Positions 32,822 to 46,000 of a stretch of DNA of 60,444 nt are shown here, piece by piece. A program made the position numbers and the translations under genes. Below the pieces are notes generated by a model that was not told the DNA's origin, ran no database searches, and was given only the letters and a program-made list of their open reading frames with translations. Source of the stretch: a virus; the IMG/VR virus record IMGVR_UViG_3300008267_000048, positions 1 through 60,444 of that record; one strand, given 5' to 3'. Each line of letters begins with the position of its first letter. The stretch's first letter is position 1.

Positions 32822-35800
32822 ATGGCTAAAAATAGATTCACTTCTTTTACACAATTTGAGGGTAACAATCTTTCAAATACTAGTAAGGTACCAGATATAA
32901 ATGAACAAAAATATGGTGTAACTCCTAATGCACCTAAAGTTATTACTAAACCAACTTTTGTTGGGCCAGACCAAGCTAAAAATTTATTAGCTGAATCAAA
33001 ACTAAGAAGTAATGCTTTGCTTGATGCAAATGAATATGGTAAAACTTTTACTTTTGATAATAGTCCTACAAGTGCATCTTTTAAAGCAAGATATAAAGGT
33101 TATGGTCAAGATACATATAACAGAATAGGTTTTGACCCTGATATCAATAATGAAGATATTTATAATAAAAATACTTCAACCTTTGATGATATGAAAAGAT
33201 GGTTTAAACATTCAGCTGCACCAATGGTGGGGCTGGGGTTTATGGCACCAATTCATTCCTACGGCAAGCTCTTAGGTTCTGGAGATGTAGGAGCAGACAG
33301 ACAAGAAGCAGAAGATTATGAATATTACAACTCTATAGGTTATTCATCTAGAGGAGGTATTGGTGGATTTGCTACTAACTTATTAAACTCTGTATCTTAT
33401 TCAGCAGGTATCTTATTAGAGGGTGCTGTAGAAGGAGCTATGGTTAGTGGTGCTGTAGGAGCAGCAACTGGAGGTGAGTTAAATTTATTAGGTGGGGCAC
33501 TTGGTGGTGTTAAAGCTTTAACAAAATTACCATCTGCATTAATTCAATCTACTAAAAATATTGGTAAAATTGCCAAGTCATTAAAGAATCTTAAAAACAT
33601 TAGCAATGCAAAAAACTTTTGGCAAAGTGCTGGTGAGTTAGGAGTAAAAACTTTAGAAAAAGTTAACCCATTAGAAAATACATTTGATGCTGTTAAGAGT
33701 TTAAGTCAAGTTCAAGACATGTCAAAACTTGCAAAAACAGCTAGAACAGCTGGTGCTTTTTGGCATGATGTTATGAGTATGAATATGGCATTGTCTGAAG
33801 GTAGACTTGAAGGTGGTTTTTCAGAACAAAATGTGTATAATAAATTATATAATGATTATTATGCTAAAAATGGTAAAGCTCCATCTGGAGAGTTACAAAC
33901 TAACATGATGCTTCAAGCTAAAGAAGCTGGTTTTAAGAATACTCTTTATAACACAGGTTTAGTATTTTATTCAAATAAAATTGCATTCCCTTCAATCACA
34001 AGAGCAAAATTTTTAAAAGGGGCACCTAAATTTAATTTTGGTAAAGTAGTTGGTGAAGTAGGTAAGGAATTTCAAATTATATTTAATCCTGCAGATGACA
34101 TTGCAAAGGCTACATATACCAAAGAAGCAATAACTTTTAAGAATTCACTTAAAGCTTTAAAAAGCCCTAAACAATGGGGTAAATTAGGTTTGAATTATTT
34201 TACAGCAAACTTAGTAGAAGGTGTTCAAGAAATTGGTCAGGAAGCTTTAGCTGCTGCAACTGAGAAATATTATACTGATACTTTTAACAATCCTTCTGTA
34301 AGGGGTTATAAGTATGGTATGGGAGCTTTAATGGATGGTTTAGGTAAACAATTAAATACCCAAGGTGCTGAAACATTTGCTTCAGGTTTTTTAATGGGTG
34401 GTTTATTAGAAGGACCAAGTAAAATGTTTAAGTTTGGTACTAAAAATTTTAGTAGAATTTTTAAAGATAAAGCTGTTTATGATGAGTATGTAAAACAAAG
34501 AGAAGTTCAAGCTGATGCTATTGTAAACTCTTTGAACAACATGCATAAAAATGCAAAATACTTTTTTGATCCAAGAATAAATAATTATTCAAATCAGATG
34601 TTGACTGCTAAAATGGTAGACAATCCTGATGATGTTGAGACAAAACAATTAAAAGATGCTGAGTTTGCAACCTTTCAAAGTTCAGTAATTACTGCTTTAA
34701 GAACAGGTACTTTTGATACATTCATTGATAATCTAGCGGAATATAAAAATACTACACCTGAAGAGTTAGAACAAGCTTGGTCATTAGAACCAGGACAAGG
34801 ACAGAAAGCATTACAAAATATTGATAAGGCTATCAATTCTGCAAAAATAACAGCAGAAAGATATAAAATTGGACAAAATAAATTTAAAGATTTTGTTGAC
34901 CCAAAAAAATTTAAAGAAGATTCTCCAGAATACAATGCTGCTATAATCTATAACAAAGCTTATGAAGAATCTATTAGTAGTTTAGTTTTTTTACAAAGTG
35001 CATTTGATAATAATCTTGATAGATTAGGTAAATTATATGGAGAATTAGATAAGTTAAAATCTATTTCTGGTAATGCTTTTTCAAATTTCAGTGTAATAAC
35101 AGATCCTGTTAAGTTAAATTCTCAAATAAATTATTTAAAACAAGAGATTGAATCTGGTGCTACATCAACTATGCCAGAAGCTATAGCTGAAGTAAGACAG
35201 AAAAGAGAAGTATTAGCTGCTTTAAATAAATTTCAACAAGCTCAAGATAATAATACAGGTGAAAATCTACAAAAAATAAAAGATGTAGTAGCTGGAAAAG
35301 CTGAAGTAACACCTGAAATAAATGAATATTTTCAAGCTTTTGGAGAATTACTTGAAGCAATAGCTGGTTCTGAAGAGAAAAAAGTTGATTTAAGACAAGA
35401 GATTGATAAAATGGGTGGTCCTGATGCTTTATTTGCATCATTACTTGACATTCATTTATTAAAAAATGATAGAATAAATACTGCAAAATATATAAACATT
35501 CTTGCTGACCCTGCAGGTTTTTATGAAAGTGTGAATAAAAACTTTGAGTGGATGAAAAGAATGTATGATAATAGAAAAGAATATTACAAAGATATTGTAA
35601 ATCAAGAGATTGCAAATGTTGAGAGAAATGAAATCTTAAACACATTAGCATCTGATGGTATTTTTGTTGACTTAGAAGAATTTGCAAAATTTATAGAAGA
35701 TCCTGAAAACTATTTACCAGAGTATTTTATTGATACTACTAAAGAAATGGTTATTAATAAGGATAGTGTTCTTTATGAAGATTATGCTAAAATATTTTTG

Positions 35801-38800
35801 ACAGCGGCTGTTTTAGCTCAAAGAAAACCTGCAGGTAATCCTGCTACTGAAAAACAAAAACTTGATGATGAGTTAACTGATCTAGCAAAAGATAAAAATA
35901 ATGAGTTAGTTTCTGCTTTAGCAGACTATGATCAAGCTTTTACTAATGAAGTAGGTATGTCTGTACAAGATGCTACCACACAAAATCAAGAGGCTTTAGA
36001 AAATAATACTGACTTAGAAGAACAACAAAAGACAGCTACTGAAAAAATTACAAAGCTTCAGGACTTACTTGAAGTAATTGCTAAAGATCCGGTAGACACT
36101 AATGCTATAGTAGAACTTGCTGAAGAATTATTAACTCAGGAAGAACTTCTATTAACAGAAGATGATATAGATGTTGATACTATAAATGCTATTGCCAGCC
36201 GTAAATTTAAAAGACCTAAAGCTGGCTCTAAAGAAACTATTATTGATGATGCAGTTTCTGTAATATATGTTTTAACTGAAAAATCTCCTTTATTAGTAGC
36301 TCAAAAAATTGATGAACAAAAAGAAATACTTAACAAACAACAAAAATCTGTAATTGATATTGAGAATACTAAAAGTTACAAAGTATATCAAGAAAGAGTA
36401 TCTCAAATAAATGAAAGATATGATGCATTAGAAGCTCAGATACTTGACAAGTATAAAGAAAAAGGTGTAGATAAAAATACTGTAGATGCTTTTACTTCAG
36501 AAATGGGGTATGATAAGTTTCCACCAGACTTACAAGCACAACTTGATAAAGCATTTGATGATTACTTGATTAATGAAGAAATTGAGGCTGATCCAAAAAG
36601 TTTAATGGATACTAATTTTGATAAGTATCAAAACATGAGACGGAACTGGCTTGAAAATAAAAGTGGAGAAGGACAGGTAATAATTAATAAATACAATGAG
36701 CAAGTAAAAGCAGAAGGTGCTGCAAGAGCTGAGGCATTAACTAAACCTCCTGTATTGACTTCTAGAATTTTTAAAAACCTAAAAATTGATGCTAATATTC
36801 CTATTGGAACTTTAAATGCTATCATAGATAAACTTGAGTCTACTGTAAATACTAAAATTTTTAATAGTGGTACTAATGAAGTAAAACTATCAGAACAAGA
36901 CATTAAAGAAATCACGGAGGATATTGAGAAACTTAAAACTTTCCTACAGTACAAACAAGGGAACTTACAACCTGTTACACTACAAGAAAAAGTATTCAAA
37001 AGCTTTAAACAAAATGTAGCAGCTAAACAAGATGAGTTAGTAGATGTATTTGATGAAGATGGTAATAAGATAGGTAGAAGATTTGCAGATGATCCTGATT
37101 CTAAACTTACTACAAGAGTTACTTCAATTTCTGATAAGATTGCTACTGAAATTACTGGAGAAACGGCCTATGTATACTCTGATGAATACATAGATCAATT
37201 AAGTAATGCTTTCTTTTCTGAGTATAATACTGCTCTTAAAAAAGGTGATACTGATGCATTCAATAAAGCTTGGTCTGTATTTACAAATTTGGCTAGAACA
37301 AATAACAAACAGTTTAACAATCCTGAGAAGCAAGCTAAAATTAGAGAGTCTTTAGAGTTAAATACAACTGAAGAAAACTTTAAAAAGTTACTAAAAGCTG
37401 AAGCACATTCAAACAATGCTAAAGCTGGAACAAGACTGGATGCTACTGTAAGAAGATTCTTCACGGTTGATTTTGATAAATCTACAGAGGATACAACTGC
37501 TTGGATGGACTTAAAATATAGTGACACTATAGATGTTGATGGTGTTGAAATGAAAATTTCAGACATCATGAGTGAGTCAGCTTTTGAAAATTTATTTGGT
37601 CTTAGAGGTATTGTTACTAGATTTAGATCTGATTTAGATGCTAAAGGCTTTTTCCCATTAACAAACAATGTAAAGCTATTTGATAAAACTTTATTGGAGA
37701 ATGGTGTATCTGGTGAAACTGATATAGTCTTAATCAATACTAAAGGTGAAATTACTATTGTAGATATTAAAACTGCTACCTCATGGAATGGTTTTAATAA
37801 TCCTAATAGTTGGAAAAATGTAGCATATAGAGCACAGCTTTCTATTTATAGAAACTTGTATCATAATATGACAGGTCAAATACCTAAGATTGCTTTATTT
37901 CCAATATTAGTAGCCCTTGGTAAAAATGGTTCTTCTTATATTGACGGTGTATCTGTAGGTGGAGAAAAAACTACAACTGCACCATTGGTTCCACTTGTTC
38001 CAAATAATGCTAAATTATTCAATACACTAGAGCTTGAATACCTACCTGAAGTAGAAACTCAAGGAGGTATTACTTTAACTAAACCTGAAGAACCTGCTCA
38101 AACTGAAACTACTACAGAAACAGAACCAGAAGCAGTAGAAAAACCATTTACACAACTAACTCCTTCTGACACAACTAAAGTATCACTTACAGACAATGTA
38201 GGTAAACAAGTAGTTTACAATGGTAAAGTGGGAACTTTAGTTTTACAAGATGATGGTTCTTATGCTGTAGAAATTGATTTAAGTGCTGAAGCAGAATTTA
38301 ATAATGAACTATTATCCGGATTAAAAGCTGATTTGGCTTTTGAAAATGGGGAATTTGGTAATCCTGAAAGAGCTGCTGAAATCACAAAACAAATTGAGGC
38401 TATAGAAAAAAGTCAAACAGGAAAAGAAATATATCCTGTTACAGCTGACGGTAAAAATGTTACTGATAGTAATATTGAATTGACAAGTGCTGGTATATCT
38501 TTAATAACACCTATAGAAAATATAGGTCAAGTGTCTATGGTTAGCAATCAAATAATTGATGCTAGATTTGAAAATGAAGATGAATCTATTGCTATTGTAA
38601 ATGGTATTAGATACAATGTTGAAAGAAATGCTTTAGGTGAAATAACTAAACTTACTTATTATAAGAATGAAAAAAGAAGAAATGAAATTGATGACTTTAT
38701 TTTAGAGCTTAATAAAATTATTAAGTCTGAAAGAAGCATAATGAGATCTTCTAAATCTCCAAATAAAAGTTTAAATAAAATTGCAAAAGCTAAAGATAAA

Positions 38801-40018
38801 ATAAAGGATCTTGAACTTGAAAGATCTAAATTATCTACAGAAGATGTGGTTATTGTATATGGTGATAATAATAATGATGTAATATTTGCATTAAACAGAT
38901 TACCTAACAAATTCCAAAAAAATAAAACAAGCAAGACTGGAGCTGATACTCAAAAAGAGTTAAAACAAATAGCTGCTTTATCAGAGGCTTCTCCTAAAGT
39001 AGAAGAAGAAATAGCTCTAATAATGAGTCAGAACTTTCCAGAAGAATTAAATACTTTATTTGCAAAAGGTATTTCTGAATTTAAAGGAAAAAGTAAAGAA
39101 CTTGCAAAAATTAAAAATTGGATAAATGATACAATACAAAAATTAAGAGACTATAAACTTGGTGATGATACATTAGGTAAAGAATCAGTAAATAGAAAAA
39201 TAAATGTATTGTCAGAATTACTAAATAATTTAAATTTAATTAATTTAACTGCTACAAATAGAGTAGCTAAACAACAACCATATGAACAAGAACTCAACAA
39301 ACTCTTTGGATCAGAAGCAGAAGTACAATCCGGGACTGGTATACCTAATGTTCAAATCCCTACCGGAGAACAAACAGAGGGTGTTTCTGGACAAACAAGC
39401 GGAGGACAAACGCAAGAAATCTCAATTGATGAACTCAAAAAAATAGTTACATCATCAGTAGAAGAACTTGAAGGTTTAGAGTCTGAAGCAACTGTAGTTG
39501 ATAAGGCAGTAGAAGCTTTTGCAAAAATTAAAGATTTAGAATCTTTATATGCTAAAAAGCTTGAGTTAATTAAAAATATTAACAGCAATAAACTTAGTCA
39601 AGGTCAAATAAATACTGCTTATGACACTAGATTAGCAGAGTTAGAAAAAAATGTTGACATTGCATCATTAAAACCAAATGATATTTTGCAAGATGTTACT
39701 AACTTTACAAATCAAGATTCTCCTGTACAAGTAGCAAAAGTTAACAAAAATTCTGTTATATTAAAGTATGGAGATGTTACTCAAGAAGTAACTGAAGAAG
39801 AGCTTGTAAATAACTTTGTTAAACCTACTAATAATCCTACTATGGAAGAAGTTGAAAAACCTTCAGAAGAAACAGTTATTGCATCAGAGCAAACTAAAAC
39901 TGATGCTTCTCAGAATCTTAGTGATAAAAATTTCCTAAATAAAAATGAGGAAGAAGCAGACAGCTCATCTGAAGATGATTTATTTAAAAACTTAGAAGAT
40001 AATTCAAAAACTTGTTAA
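32822..40018 (+). CDS. Giant virion protein with glycine-rich hydrophobic segment and PD-(D/E)XK nuclease motif (2,398 aa)
   Basis: 2,398 residues. Residues about 178-235 are a long Gly/Ala/Leu stretch (SAGILLEGAVEGAMVSGAVG, then LLGGALGGV), and a second lies near 515-540 (FASGFLMGGLLEG). Both could insert into a membrane during ejection. The next 1,000 residues are helical and charged. Around residues 1,634-1,650, GETDIVLINTKGEITIVDIK gives D1634 and D1648-x-K1650, the PD-(D/E)XK nuclease core. A nearby upstream helix (GTRLDATVRRFF) supports the fold. crAss-like phages are known to carry a PD-(D/E)XK domain in this block. Only one Cys, at the C-terminus. Probably a packaged, ejected protein. 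Two bases separate it from the next gene. Confidence 0.75.
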   Translation: MAKNRFTSFTQFEGNNLSNTSKVPDINEQKYGVTPNAPKVITKPTFVGPDQAKNLLAESKLRSNALLDANEYGKTFTFDNSPTSASFKARYKGYGQDTYNRIGFDPDINNEDIYNKNTSTFDDMKRWFKHSAAPMVGLGFMAPIHSYGKLLGSGDVGADRQEAEDYEYYNSIGYSSRGGIGGFATNLLNSVSYSAGILLEGAVEGAMVSGAVGAATGGELNLLGGALGGVKALTKLPSALIQSTKNIGKIAKSLKNLKNISNAKNFWQSAGELGVKTLEKVNPLENTFDAVKSLSQVQDMSKLAKTARTAGAFWHDVMSMNMALSEGRLEGGFSEQNVYNKLYNDYYAKNGKAPSGELQTNMMLQAKEAGFKNTLYNTGLVFYSNKIAFPSITRAKFLKGAPKFNFGKVVGEVGKEFQIIFNPADDIAKATYTKEAITFKNSLKALKSPKQWGKLGLNYFTANLVEGVQEIGQEALAAATEKYYTDTFNNPSVRGYKYGMGALMDGLGKQLNTQGAETFASGFLMGGLLEGPSKMFKFGTKNFSRIFKDKAVYDEYVKQREVQADAIVNSLNNMHKNAKYFFDPRINNYSNQMLTAKMVDNPDDVETKQLKDAEFATFQSSVITALRTGTFDTFIDNLAEYKNTTPEELEQAWSLEPGQGQKALQNIDKAINSAKITAERYKIGQNKFKDFVDPKKFKEDSPEYNAAIIYNKAYEESISSLVFLQSAFDNNLDRLGKLYGELDKLKSISGNAFSNFSVITDPVKLNSQINYLKQEIESGATSTMPEAIAEVRQKREVLAALNKFQQAQDNNTGENLQKIKDVVAGKAEVTPEINEYFQAFGELLEAIAGSEEKKVDLRQEIDKMGGPDALFASLLDIHLLKNDRINTAKYINILADPAGFYESVNKNFEWMKRMYDNRKEYYKDIVNQEIANVERNEILNTLASDGIFVDLEEFAKFIEDPENYLPEYFIDTTKEMVINKDSVLYEDYAKIFLTAAVLAQRKPAGNPATEKQKLDDELTDLAKDKNNELVSALADYDQAFTNEVGMSVQDATTQNQEALENNTDLEEQQKTATEKITKLQDLLEVIAKDPVDTNAIVELAEELLTQEELLLTEDDIDVDTINAIASRKFKRPKAGSKETIIDDAVSVIYVLTEKSPLLVAQKIDEQKEILNKQQKSVIDIENTKSYKVYQERVSQINERYDALEAQILDKYKEKGVDKNTVDAFTSEMGYDKFPPDLQAQLDKAFDDYLINEEIEADPKSLMDTNFDKYQNMRRNWLENKSGEGQVIINKYNEQVKAEGAARAEALTKPPVLTSRIFKNLKIDANIPIGTLNAIIDKLESTVNTKIFNSGTNEVKLSEQDIKEITEDIEKLKTFLQYKQGNLQPVTLQEKVFKSFKQNVAAKQDELVDVFDEDGNKIGRRFADDPDSKLTTRVTSISDKIATEITGETAYVYSDEYIDQLSNAFFSEYNTALKKGDTDAFNKAWSVFTNLARTNNKQFNNPEKQAKIRESLELNTTEENFKKLLKAEAHSNNAKAGTRLDATVRRFFTVDFDKSTEDTTAWMDLKYSDTIDVDGVEMKISDIMSESAFENLFGLRGIVTRFRSDLDAKGFFPLTNNVKLFDKTLLENGVSGETDIVLINTKGEITIVDIKTATSWNGFNNPNSWKNVAYRAQLSIYRNLYHNMTGQIPKIALFPILVALGKNGSSYIDGVSVGGEKTTTAPLVPLVPNNAKLFNTLELEYLPEVETQGGITLTKPEEPAQTETTTETEPEAVEKPFTQLTPSDTTKVSLTDNVGKQVVYNGKVGTLVLQDDGSYAVEIDLSAEAEFNNELLSGLKADLAFENGEFGNPERAAEITKQIEAIEKSQTGKEIYPVTADGKNVTDSNIELTSAGISLITPIENIGQVSMVSNQIIDARFENEDESIAIVNGIRYNVERNALGEITKLTYYKNEKRRNEIDDFILELNKIIKSERSIMRSSKSPNKSLNKIAKAKDKIKDLELERSKLSTEDVVIVYGDNNNDVIFALNRLPNKFQKNKTSKTGADTQKELKQIAALSEASPKVEEEIALIMSQNFPEELNTLFAKGISEFKGKSKELAKIKNWINDTIQKLRDYKLGDDTLGKESVNRKINVLSELLNNLNLINLTATNRVAKQQPYEQELNKLFGSEAEVQSGTGIPNVQIPTGEQTEGVSGQTSGGQTQEISIDELKKIVTSSVEELEGLESEATVVDKAVEAFAKIKDLESLYAKKLELIKNINSNKLSQGQINTAYDTRLAELEKNVDIASLKPNDILQDVTNFTNQDSPVQVAKVNKNSVILKYGDVTQEVTEEELVNNFVKPTNNPTMEEVEKPSEETVIASEQTKTDASQNLSDKNFLNKNEEEADSSSEDDLFKNLEDNSKTC

Positions 40019-40019
40019 C

Positions 40020-43000
40020 ATGATTTGTTCACTTAATGAAACTCAGATTTCAGATTTATATAAGATAACTTACAAGAAACTTTCCGGTCTTAAACCATCG
40101 GAAAGTTTTGATCTTGAGGGGTTTATAAAAGACATTTACAACAGAATTGAAAAAGCTGCAGGTGAAGAAAAAGCATTGCAGTATGCTCAAATTATACCAA
40201 CTATTGTTGATGTATGTAAAAGTAATAGAGATGATATCAATGATAAACTGGTAGACTCTGAATTTAATTTTACAAGTCTTTCTAAAACCAGACGTGACTT
40301 TAAAGATCTTGATAATGTAAAAAAATTTTTTACTAATGCTGTAAGAAAGAAATCTAAGAAAGAATTACAAGGTGAACTAGAGCATGAAAATTTTCAATTA
40401 GATAACATAGATGTTGTAGATCCAGAACCTTCTGAATTAGAAAAATTAAGAAAGGCAAAGATTGAGTTTCCTAATGTTACAACATTTCAATATGGTGCTA
40501 AGAATGATCCTTCTAAACCAGAAACACAAAAAGAAGAAGATGTTGTAACAGAAGATAAAAAAGTTTTTGAAAAGGTTATCAAAAAAATAATAAAAAGCTT
40601 TAATGAAAAAACTGCTGATCAAAACAATCCTATAATTGATGGCACAGAAGTTTTTTTAAAAATGATGCCTGCAGATCAGTTAGAAGATAAACATAAATTA
40701 GCAGATGATAAAACTGAACAAGCTAAATCTTTTAAAGGTGTTGTATCAGTTGTCACAGATGCTGAGGGTAATTACTTATACTTTGATGAAGCAGGTAACA
40801 TAACAGATGAATCTAGAGGTACTGTTGTTTATCAATATATTAGAAGACCATATTTATTAGAAGATGATTTAAACCAAAAGAAACCTGCTTTTTTTACAAT
40901 TACAAAAAGTAGATCTAGTCTAGGTGTTAGAATATTTAAAAACACATTAGTTGCTGCTGCTAAAGTTGCTGAAAGACTTGGTTTACCTTCTAATATTGTT
41001 TTACAACAACAAAAAGAAACAATGAATGGTGTTTATAATATGCGCAAGGATATTATAGATAATGGTAATTCATATGTTACACAAATTACTGGTGGTAGTT
41101 TTGGTATTGTAAGTTCAACAAGATCAAAAAGAATTAATAAAGACTTACAAGATACTGTAAAACTTACAAGAGAAAATATTATAGAAAGTAAGATTGTATC
41201 AAGTAAAGGTAAAAACACAGGATTTTTTCAATTTTTTACTAAGATTAATACTGAAATTTTTGGTGAACTTGAAATACCTATCAATATTCAGAGAGGTAAC
41301 TTTGACCAAACACTTGCTAATAAAGTAGCTGATGTTATTACTACCAAAGCTACAAACATGGGAGACACACTTTCTGATTCAGAAAGGATTGCTTATTTTG
41401 AGTTGTTCTTAAACAATGATAAAAAGAAAAGCAAGAACAACATTTTCCTAAAGCAAACACCAGGTGGACCACTTACATTAACAATAAATAATGAAGTGAT
41501 TCAAGATGAAGCAATTTTCACTACTGAAACAAGAGATAAAATTGCAGAACACCTACTTAAAGCTATTAAGTATGGTACTGAAAAAACTGGACCAGCTAAT
41601 GTAACTATAAATAATACTGCTAAAACTAAACAAACATACACTGATTATGAAATTTCAGGTAATACAATAAAACCTTTTGAAGCAGATTATATTGACTTTC
41701 AATTAAAATATGTAAAACCTCAATTCACAGAAGAAATAGCTGGAGCAGTAGCAGGATTTAATCCTTATTTGGGTTATAGTATTCCTGATAAATTTACAGA
41801 AGATCCAATTAACTTTTTTGATGTTGCAACAGATTCTGAAACATTACCAGCTGTTAGAAAAAAACCTACAGTTGAGCAAAATGAAGTTGCTAAAGAAGCT
41901 GAAAAAGAAAAAGCTGAAGTTGTTCAGAAAAAAAGAAATAGTGAAAAGAAAGAAACAGTAGATGAAATACAACAAACATTTACTCATAATTGGCTTAATG
42001 ATTTAAATGTTACTGTTAAAGGTGAACAAAAAACAATCATATCTAAAGATGAAGCTGATGGTTTTAACAGAAGTAAACAACTAGATAACTTTATAGATAA
42101 GTTATTTACTACTAAAGAAGATAAAGCAAATGCTGAAGCTTGGTGGGCTAATTCTCCATTAAGTAAACATATTAGTTTGAATAGAATATCTGAGATTGTA
42201 AACTCAGATGCTTTTGCAACATTTACTGGAACTGGTATTACTCTTTATGAAGCTGATGGAGGTACAGCTGTAGATTTGTATCATGAAGCATGGCACGGAT
42301 TTTCACAATTATTCCTTACTGAAGAAGAAAAAATTAAACTTTATAATGATGTTAAGTCATATCCTAAATGGGCTAATAAATCTTTCTTTGATATTGAAGA
42401 AGACATAGCTGAAGACTTTAGAGATTATGCAAGAAGCAAAGGTAAAAAAGCTGCACCTAAAGGCTTCTTAGGTAATGTGTTTCAAAGAATTTATAAGTTT
42501 TTGGAAAACATGTTTGGTAAAGTAAGTAAGAAAGACCTTGCTACTAGACCAAGGGACATTGCATCTGTAAAAGAATTGTTTGATAACTTATATCAAGCAT
42601 CTGAAAAACCTGAGTTGTTACAAAACATGCAACCATCTACAGATAACATGATGTTTACTCAATTGAATAGATCAAAAGCAATTGTTTCTGTAAAAGATGT
42701 TGTAGCTAAATATGAACCTTTTGATTCTGCTGAGTCATTAAAAGTTGTAAGCTATTTAGATAGTATGATTCCAGAAATTTTTAATGCTGTAAATGAACAA
42801 AAGAATACTTCTTCTTCACCAGTAAGAGTATTACAAACTAATGGAAATAGAAAACATTTATACAAAGTTTTAGAAAATAAAATAGCTGAAAGAATTGAAG
42901 CTTTAAAAACAGATTTTGCAAAAAAAGCTTCTGAAGGTTTAGAAATTAATACTCAAGATTTAAATCAATTACCATTCTTAGCTAAATTATTAGATAATTT

Positions 43001-46000
43001 TGGAGATATAACAAGCAGTGTTGAAGGTAAAGACCAAAAAGGTGCTATTGCTTTCCATATGCAAAACTCTAGATTTAAAATTTTAGCTAATACATTTGTT
43101 GAATTAGAAGAAGATCCAACTGACATAGAACAATCTAGAATTGTAAGACTTGATGGAGGTAATATTTTTTCTTCAAGAGAAGCAGCAAGTCAAGAGACTA
43201 AAACTATTTTGTCTAGTATCTATAAAATAGATAGAAACAAAACAAAAGTTGGTGTAGATGATAATGGAAAACCAACTCTTTCTGTACAATATGAAATAGA
43301 TCCTGAAACAGGATTATATGTTTTATTGGATGAGAAAGAAATGTGGAGTAAGGTTGCTAAAGTATTAGCAGGTTCTTTTGATAAAACTGAAATGTACAAA
43401 AGACTTTCAGAAGGTGTGATGGATAACCCAGAGTTTTTACAGTTGTTATCTTATTTACCAAACCCTGAAGATGCTGACTACAAAGATAAAGCTGAGTTTG
43501 ACATTGAAACTAAATTTTGGCAAGATCTTAAAAAACCTAGATTATCATATGTACAATTAAACTTGAACATTACAAAAAGTGCAACAGATGTTATATCAGA
43601 AGCAAGAGTACAAAGAACTGATTTTGATAGAAGTAAGGTTTTAAAAGATTGGGAGATAAACTTTCTTACTGTTGCTCAATCAGAGTTTATTGTTGAAAAT
43701 GAAGCTGGTCAAAGAGTGCTTGATTTAGATAAGCTTGTTAAATATTATAAGAATAATTTAAAACCAAGTAATGTTCTTGAATTCCTAAATGCATTAGGTA
43801 TTGTAATGGACACATCTAATCCTACTATTGCAAGTGTTGTAGAAGATCCAAACTTCATGAATAAATTTGCTATAGGGCAAATATATGATTCTTTAGAGCA
43901 AATCAGTAAAACATATGACAAAGAGAAATTTAAGTTTTTACGGAACCCTCTTTCTTATTTAAAATCTAGTTTACCTAAAACTTTAGATCCAGGAAGTAAA
44001 TTTGACTCTTCATCAAGAATTAAAGAGCTTGCTAATATTCAAGTAAGATTTTCTGATAAGTATTCTAACTTTAGTGCTATAAGCCCTGAAGGAAACAGAG
44101 TGTGGGAACATTTTTTAGATAATACTTTTACAAGAATCATGACTTCTTTAAATCATGCAAAGTCTTGGCAAGAACTTACAAATCCTGATGCTGATCCTAA
44201 TGGTTTATTTAGACACATGAGATACTTAGCATATGATAATAATACCTATACAAGACATTCTGTATTATTAAAATCATTGTTTAATAGCTTGTTGGATGTA
44301 AACAATCCTGGTGGTAAAAAAGATAACAGATTAGTTATTCAAAATGTAGCTGGTACACAGTTAATTGATAAAAAAAGTAACAAATCAACAGGTGTTTCTA
44401 CAGCATCAATGGATGCTACAAGTAAATACTTACAAGAGATCCACACTATGTTGATGAATGGTGTAGAAGAGTTCATGAGACATGCTTCTAAACAAATGTC
44501 ACAAGGTATTGTATTGCAAAAAGGTATCCGTACTTATGATGGTAAAAAGTCTACAAACTTATATGTGGATCTAGAAAAGTTTTTACCAACTAGTACTGAT
44601 GGTGAGAGATATGCATTTAATATTTTAGCAGGTTACTTATCAGGAGAAGTAAATAGAATTTTCAAATTTAGTTCTGACTTAAAAAAATATGAACAGTTTA
44701 CTGGTTATACAAGATCTGTTGAAAGAAAGACTGGTAAAGTTGTAATGGCTGGACAAGCTCTTGCTGCTTTTGAAGATGTACTATCTAAAGAAACACAAGA
44801 AAAGATTTATAAAATAGTAGACAGTGCTGTTAAAAACAAAGAAACTGACTTTGATTTTTCAGACATCTATGAAAATAATCCTACTCTTACAGTAGAGATA
44901 AAAAAAGATGTAGCTAAATATTTTGGTCATATAACTGATGAGTTAAAAAATAGACTTGATCAAACTAAATTTATTGATCCTACTTTAAGAGCAAGAGTTG
45001 ATAACAAGGGTGTAGAACTTACTCCTGATGAGTCTGATAGAACATTGCTTAAAGCATATGCTTATAACTCTTGGATTCATAAGTTTGAGACTGCTATTCT
45101 TGGTTATGGAGATTTTGCACAGTATAACCACTCTAAAGAAGAGTTCCATAAAAGAAATGCTGGTTTTGGTTCTGGTGGATTAGGCTTTGCTTCTGATTTA
45201 AAAACAAGAAGTTTTGTAAATAAAATGACAAAACTATTTGATAAAAAAGCACCAAGAAAACCATATGACGGTACTTTAACTACAGCAATCATAAAAGAAA
45301 GAGAAATAGAAAAATCTGTATACTATGATGAGTACTATGATGCTCTTGTGAAAGAATATACTAAAAGATTTGGTGATAAAGCTAAAGCTGAGGAATTAGC
45401 TGAAACAGCATTAAAAGAATACAAAGGTATGAAGATTGGTGATGGTCAAGGTCATATCAGTTTTGAATCTTACAGAATGCTTAAAAATCTTGAAGGTAAT
45501 TGGTTACCAGAACAAGAAGAGTTATATAAAAAGTTAGCTAACGGAGAAGATGTATCTACAGAAGATATAGTACATTATTTTCCTCCATATAAACTACAGT
45601 ATTGTGGTCCTATGGAAACTACAGGTTTACCACTTACTTCTTTTCATAAATTTTCTCTTGCTCCAATTGTACCAGGTGTAGCTAAAAAGGGTACACCACT
45701 TTATAATTTACATCAAAAAATGATGCTGAATGATATAGACTATGTATTATTTGAATCAGGGTCTAAAGTAGGTCATTTAGGTAAAGGTGATGAGGTGTAT
45801 GATAAGGATGGTAATATTCTGATGAATGCACCATTTACAAAAAATATAGTTTTTACTGACTTCTTAAAAAATCAAACAGAAGTTAACTCTGAATATAAAG
45901 GTAAATCTATCTTCTCAACTCAGATGAGAAAGTTAATTTTAGATAACTTATATGAAAATGGTGCTATTAATTCTCCAAATGAAGAAGATGTAGTTTCTCC

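Noticed and set aside
35181-35687. A 168-codon minus-strand frame inside the 2,398-residue gene
   Set aside because: Its composition (Leu, Gln, His, Phe-rich) is what antisense of an AT-rich helical gene gives. It has no leader or motif.
37195-37737. A 180-codon minus-strand frame inside the 2,398-residue gene
   Set aside because: It lies antisense to the PD-(D/E)XK region and shows no family pattern or start context.
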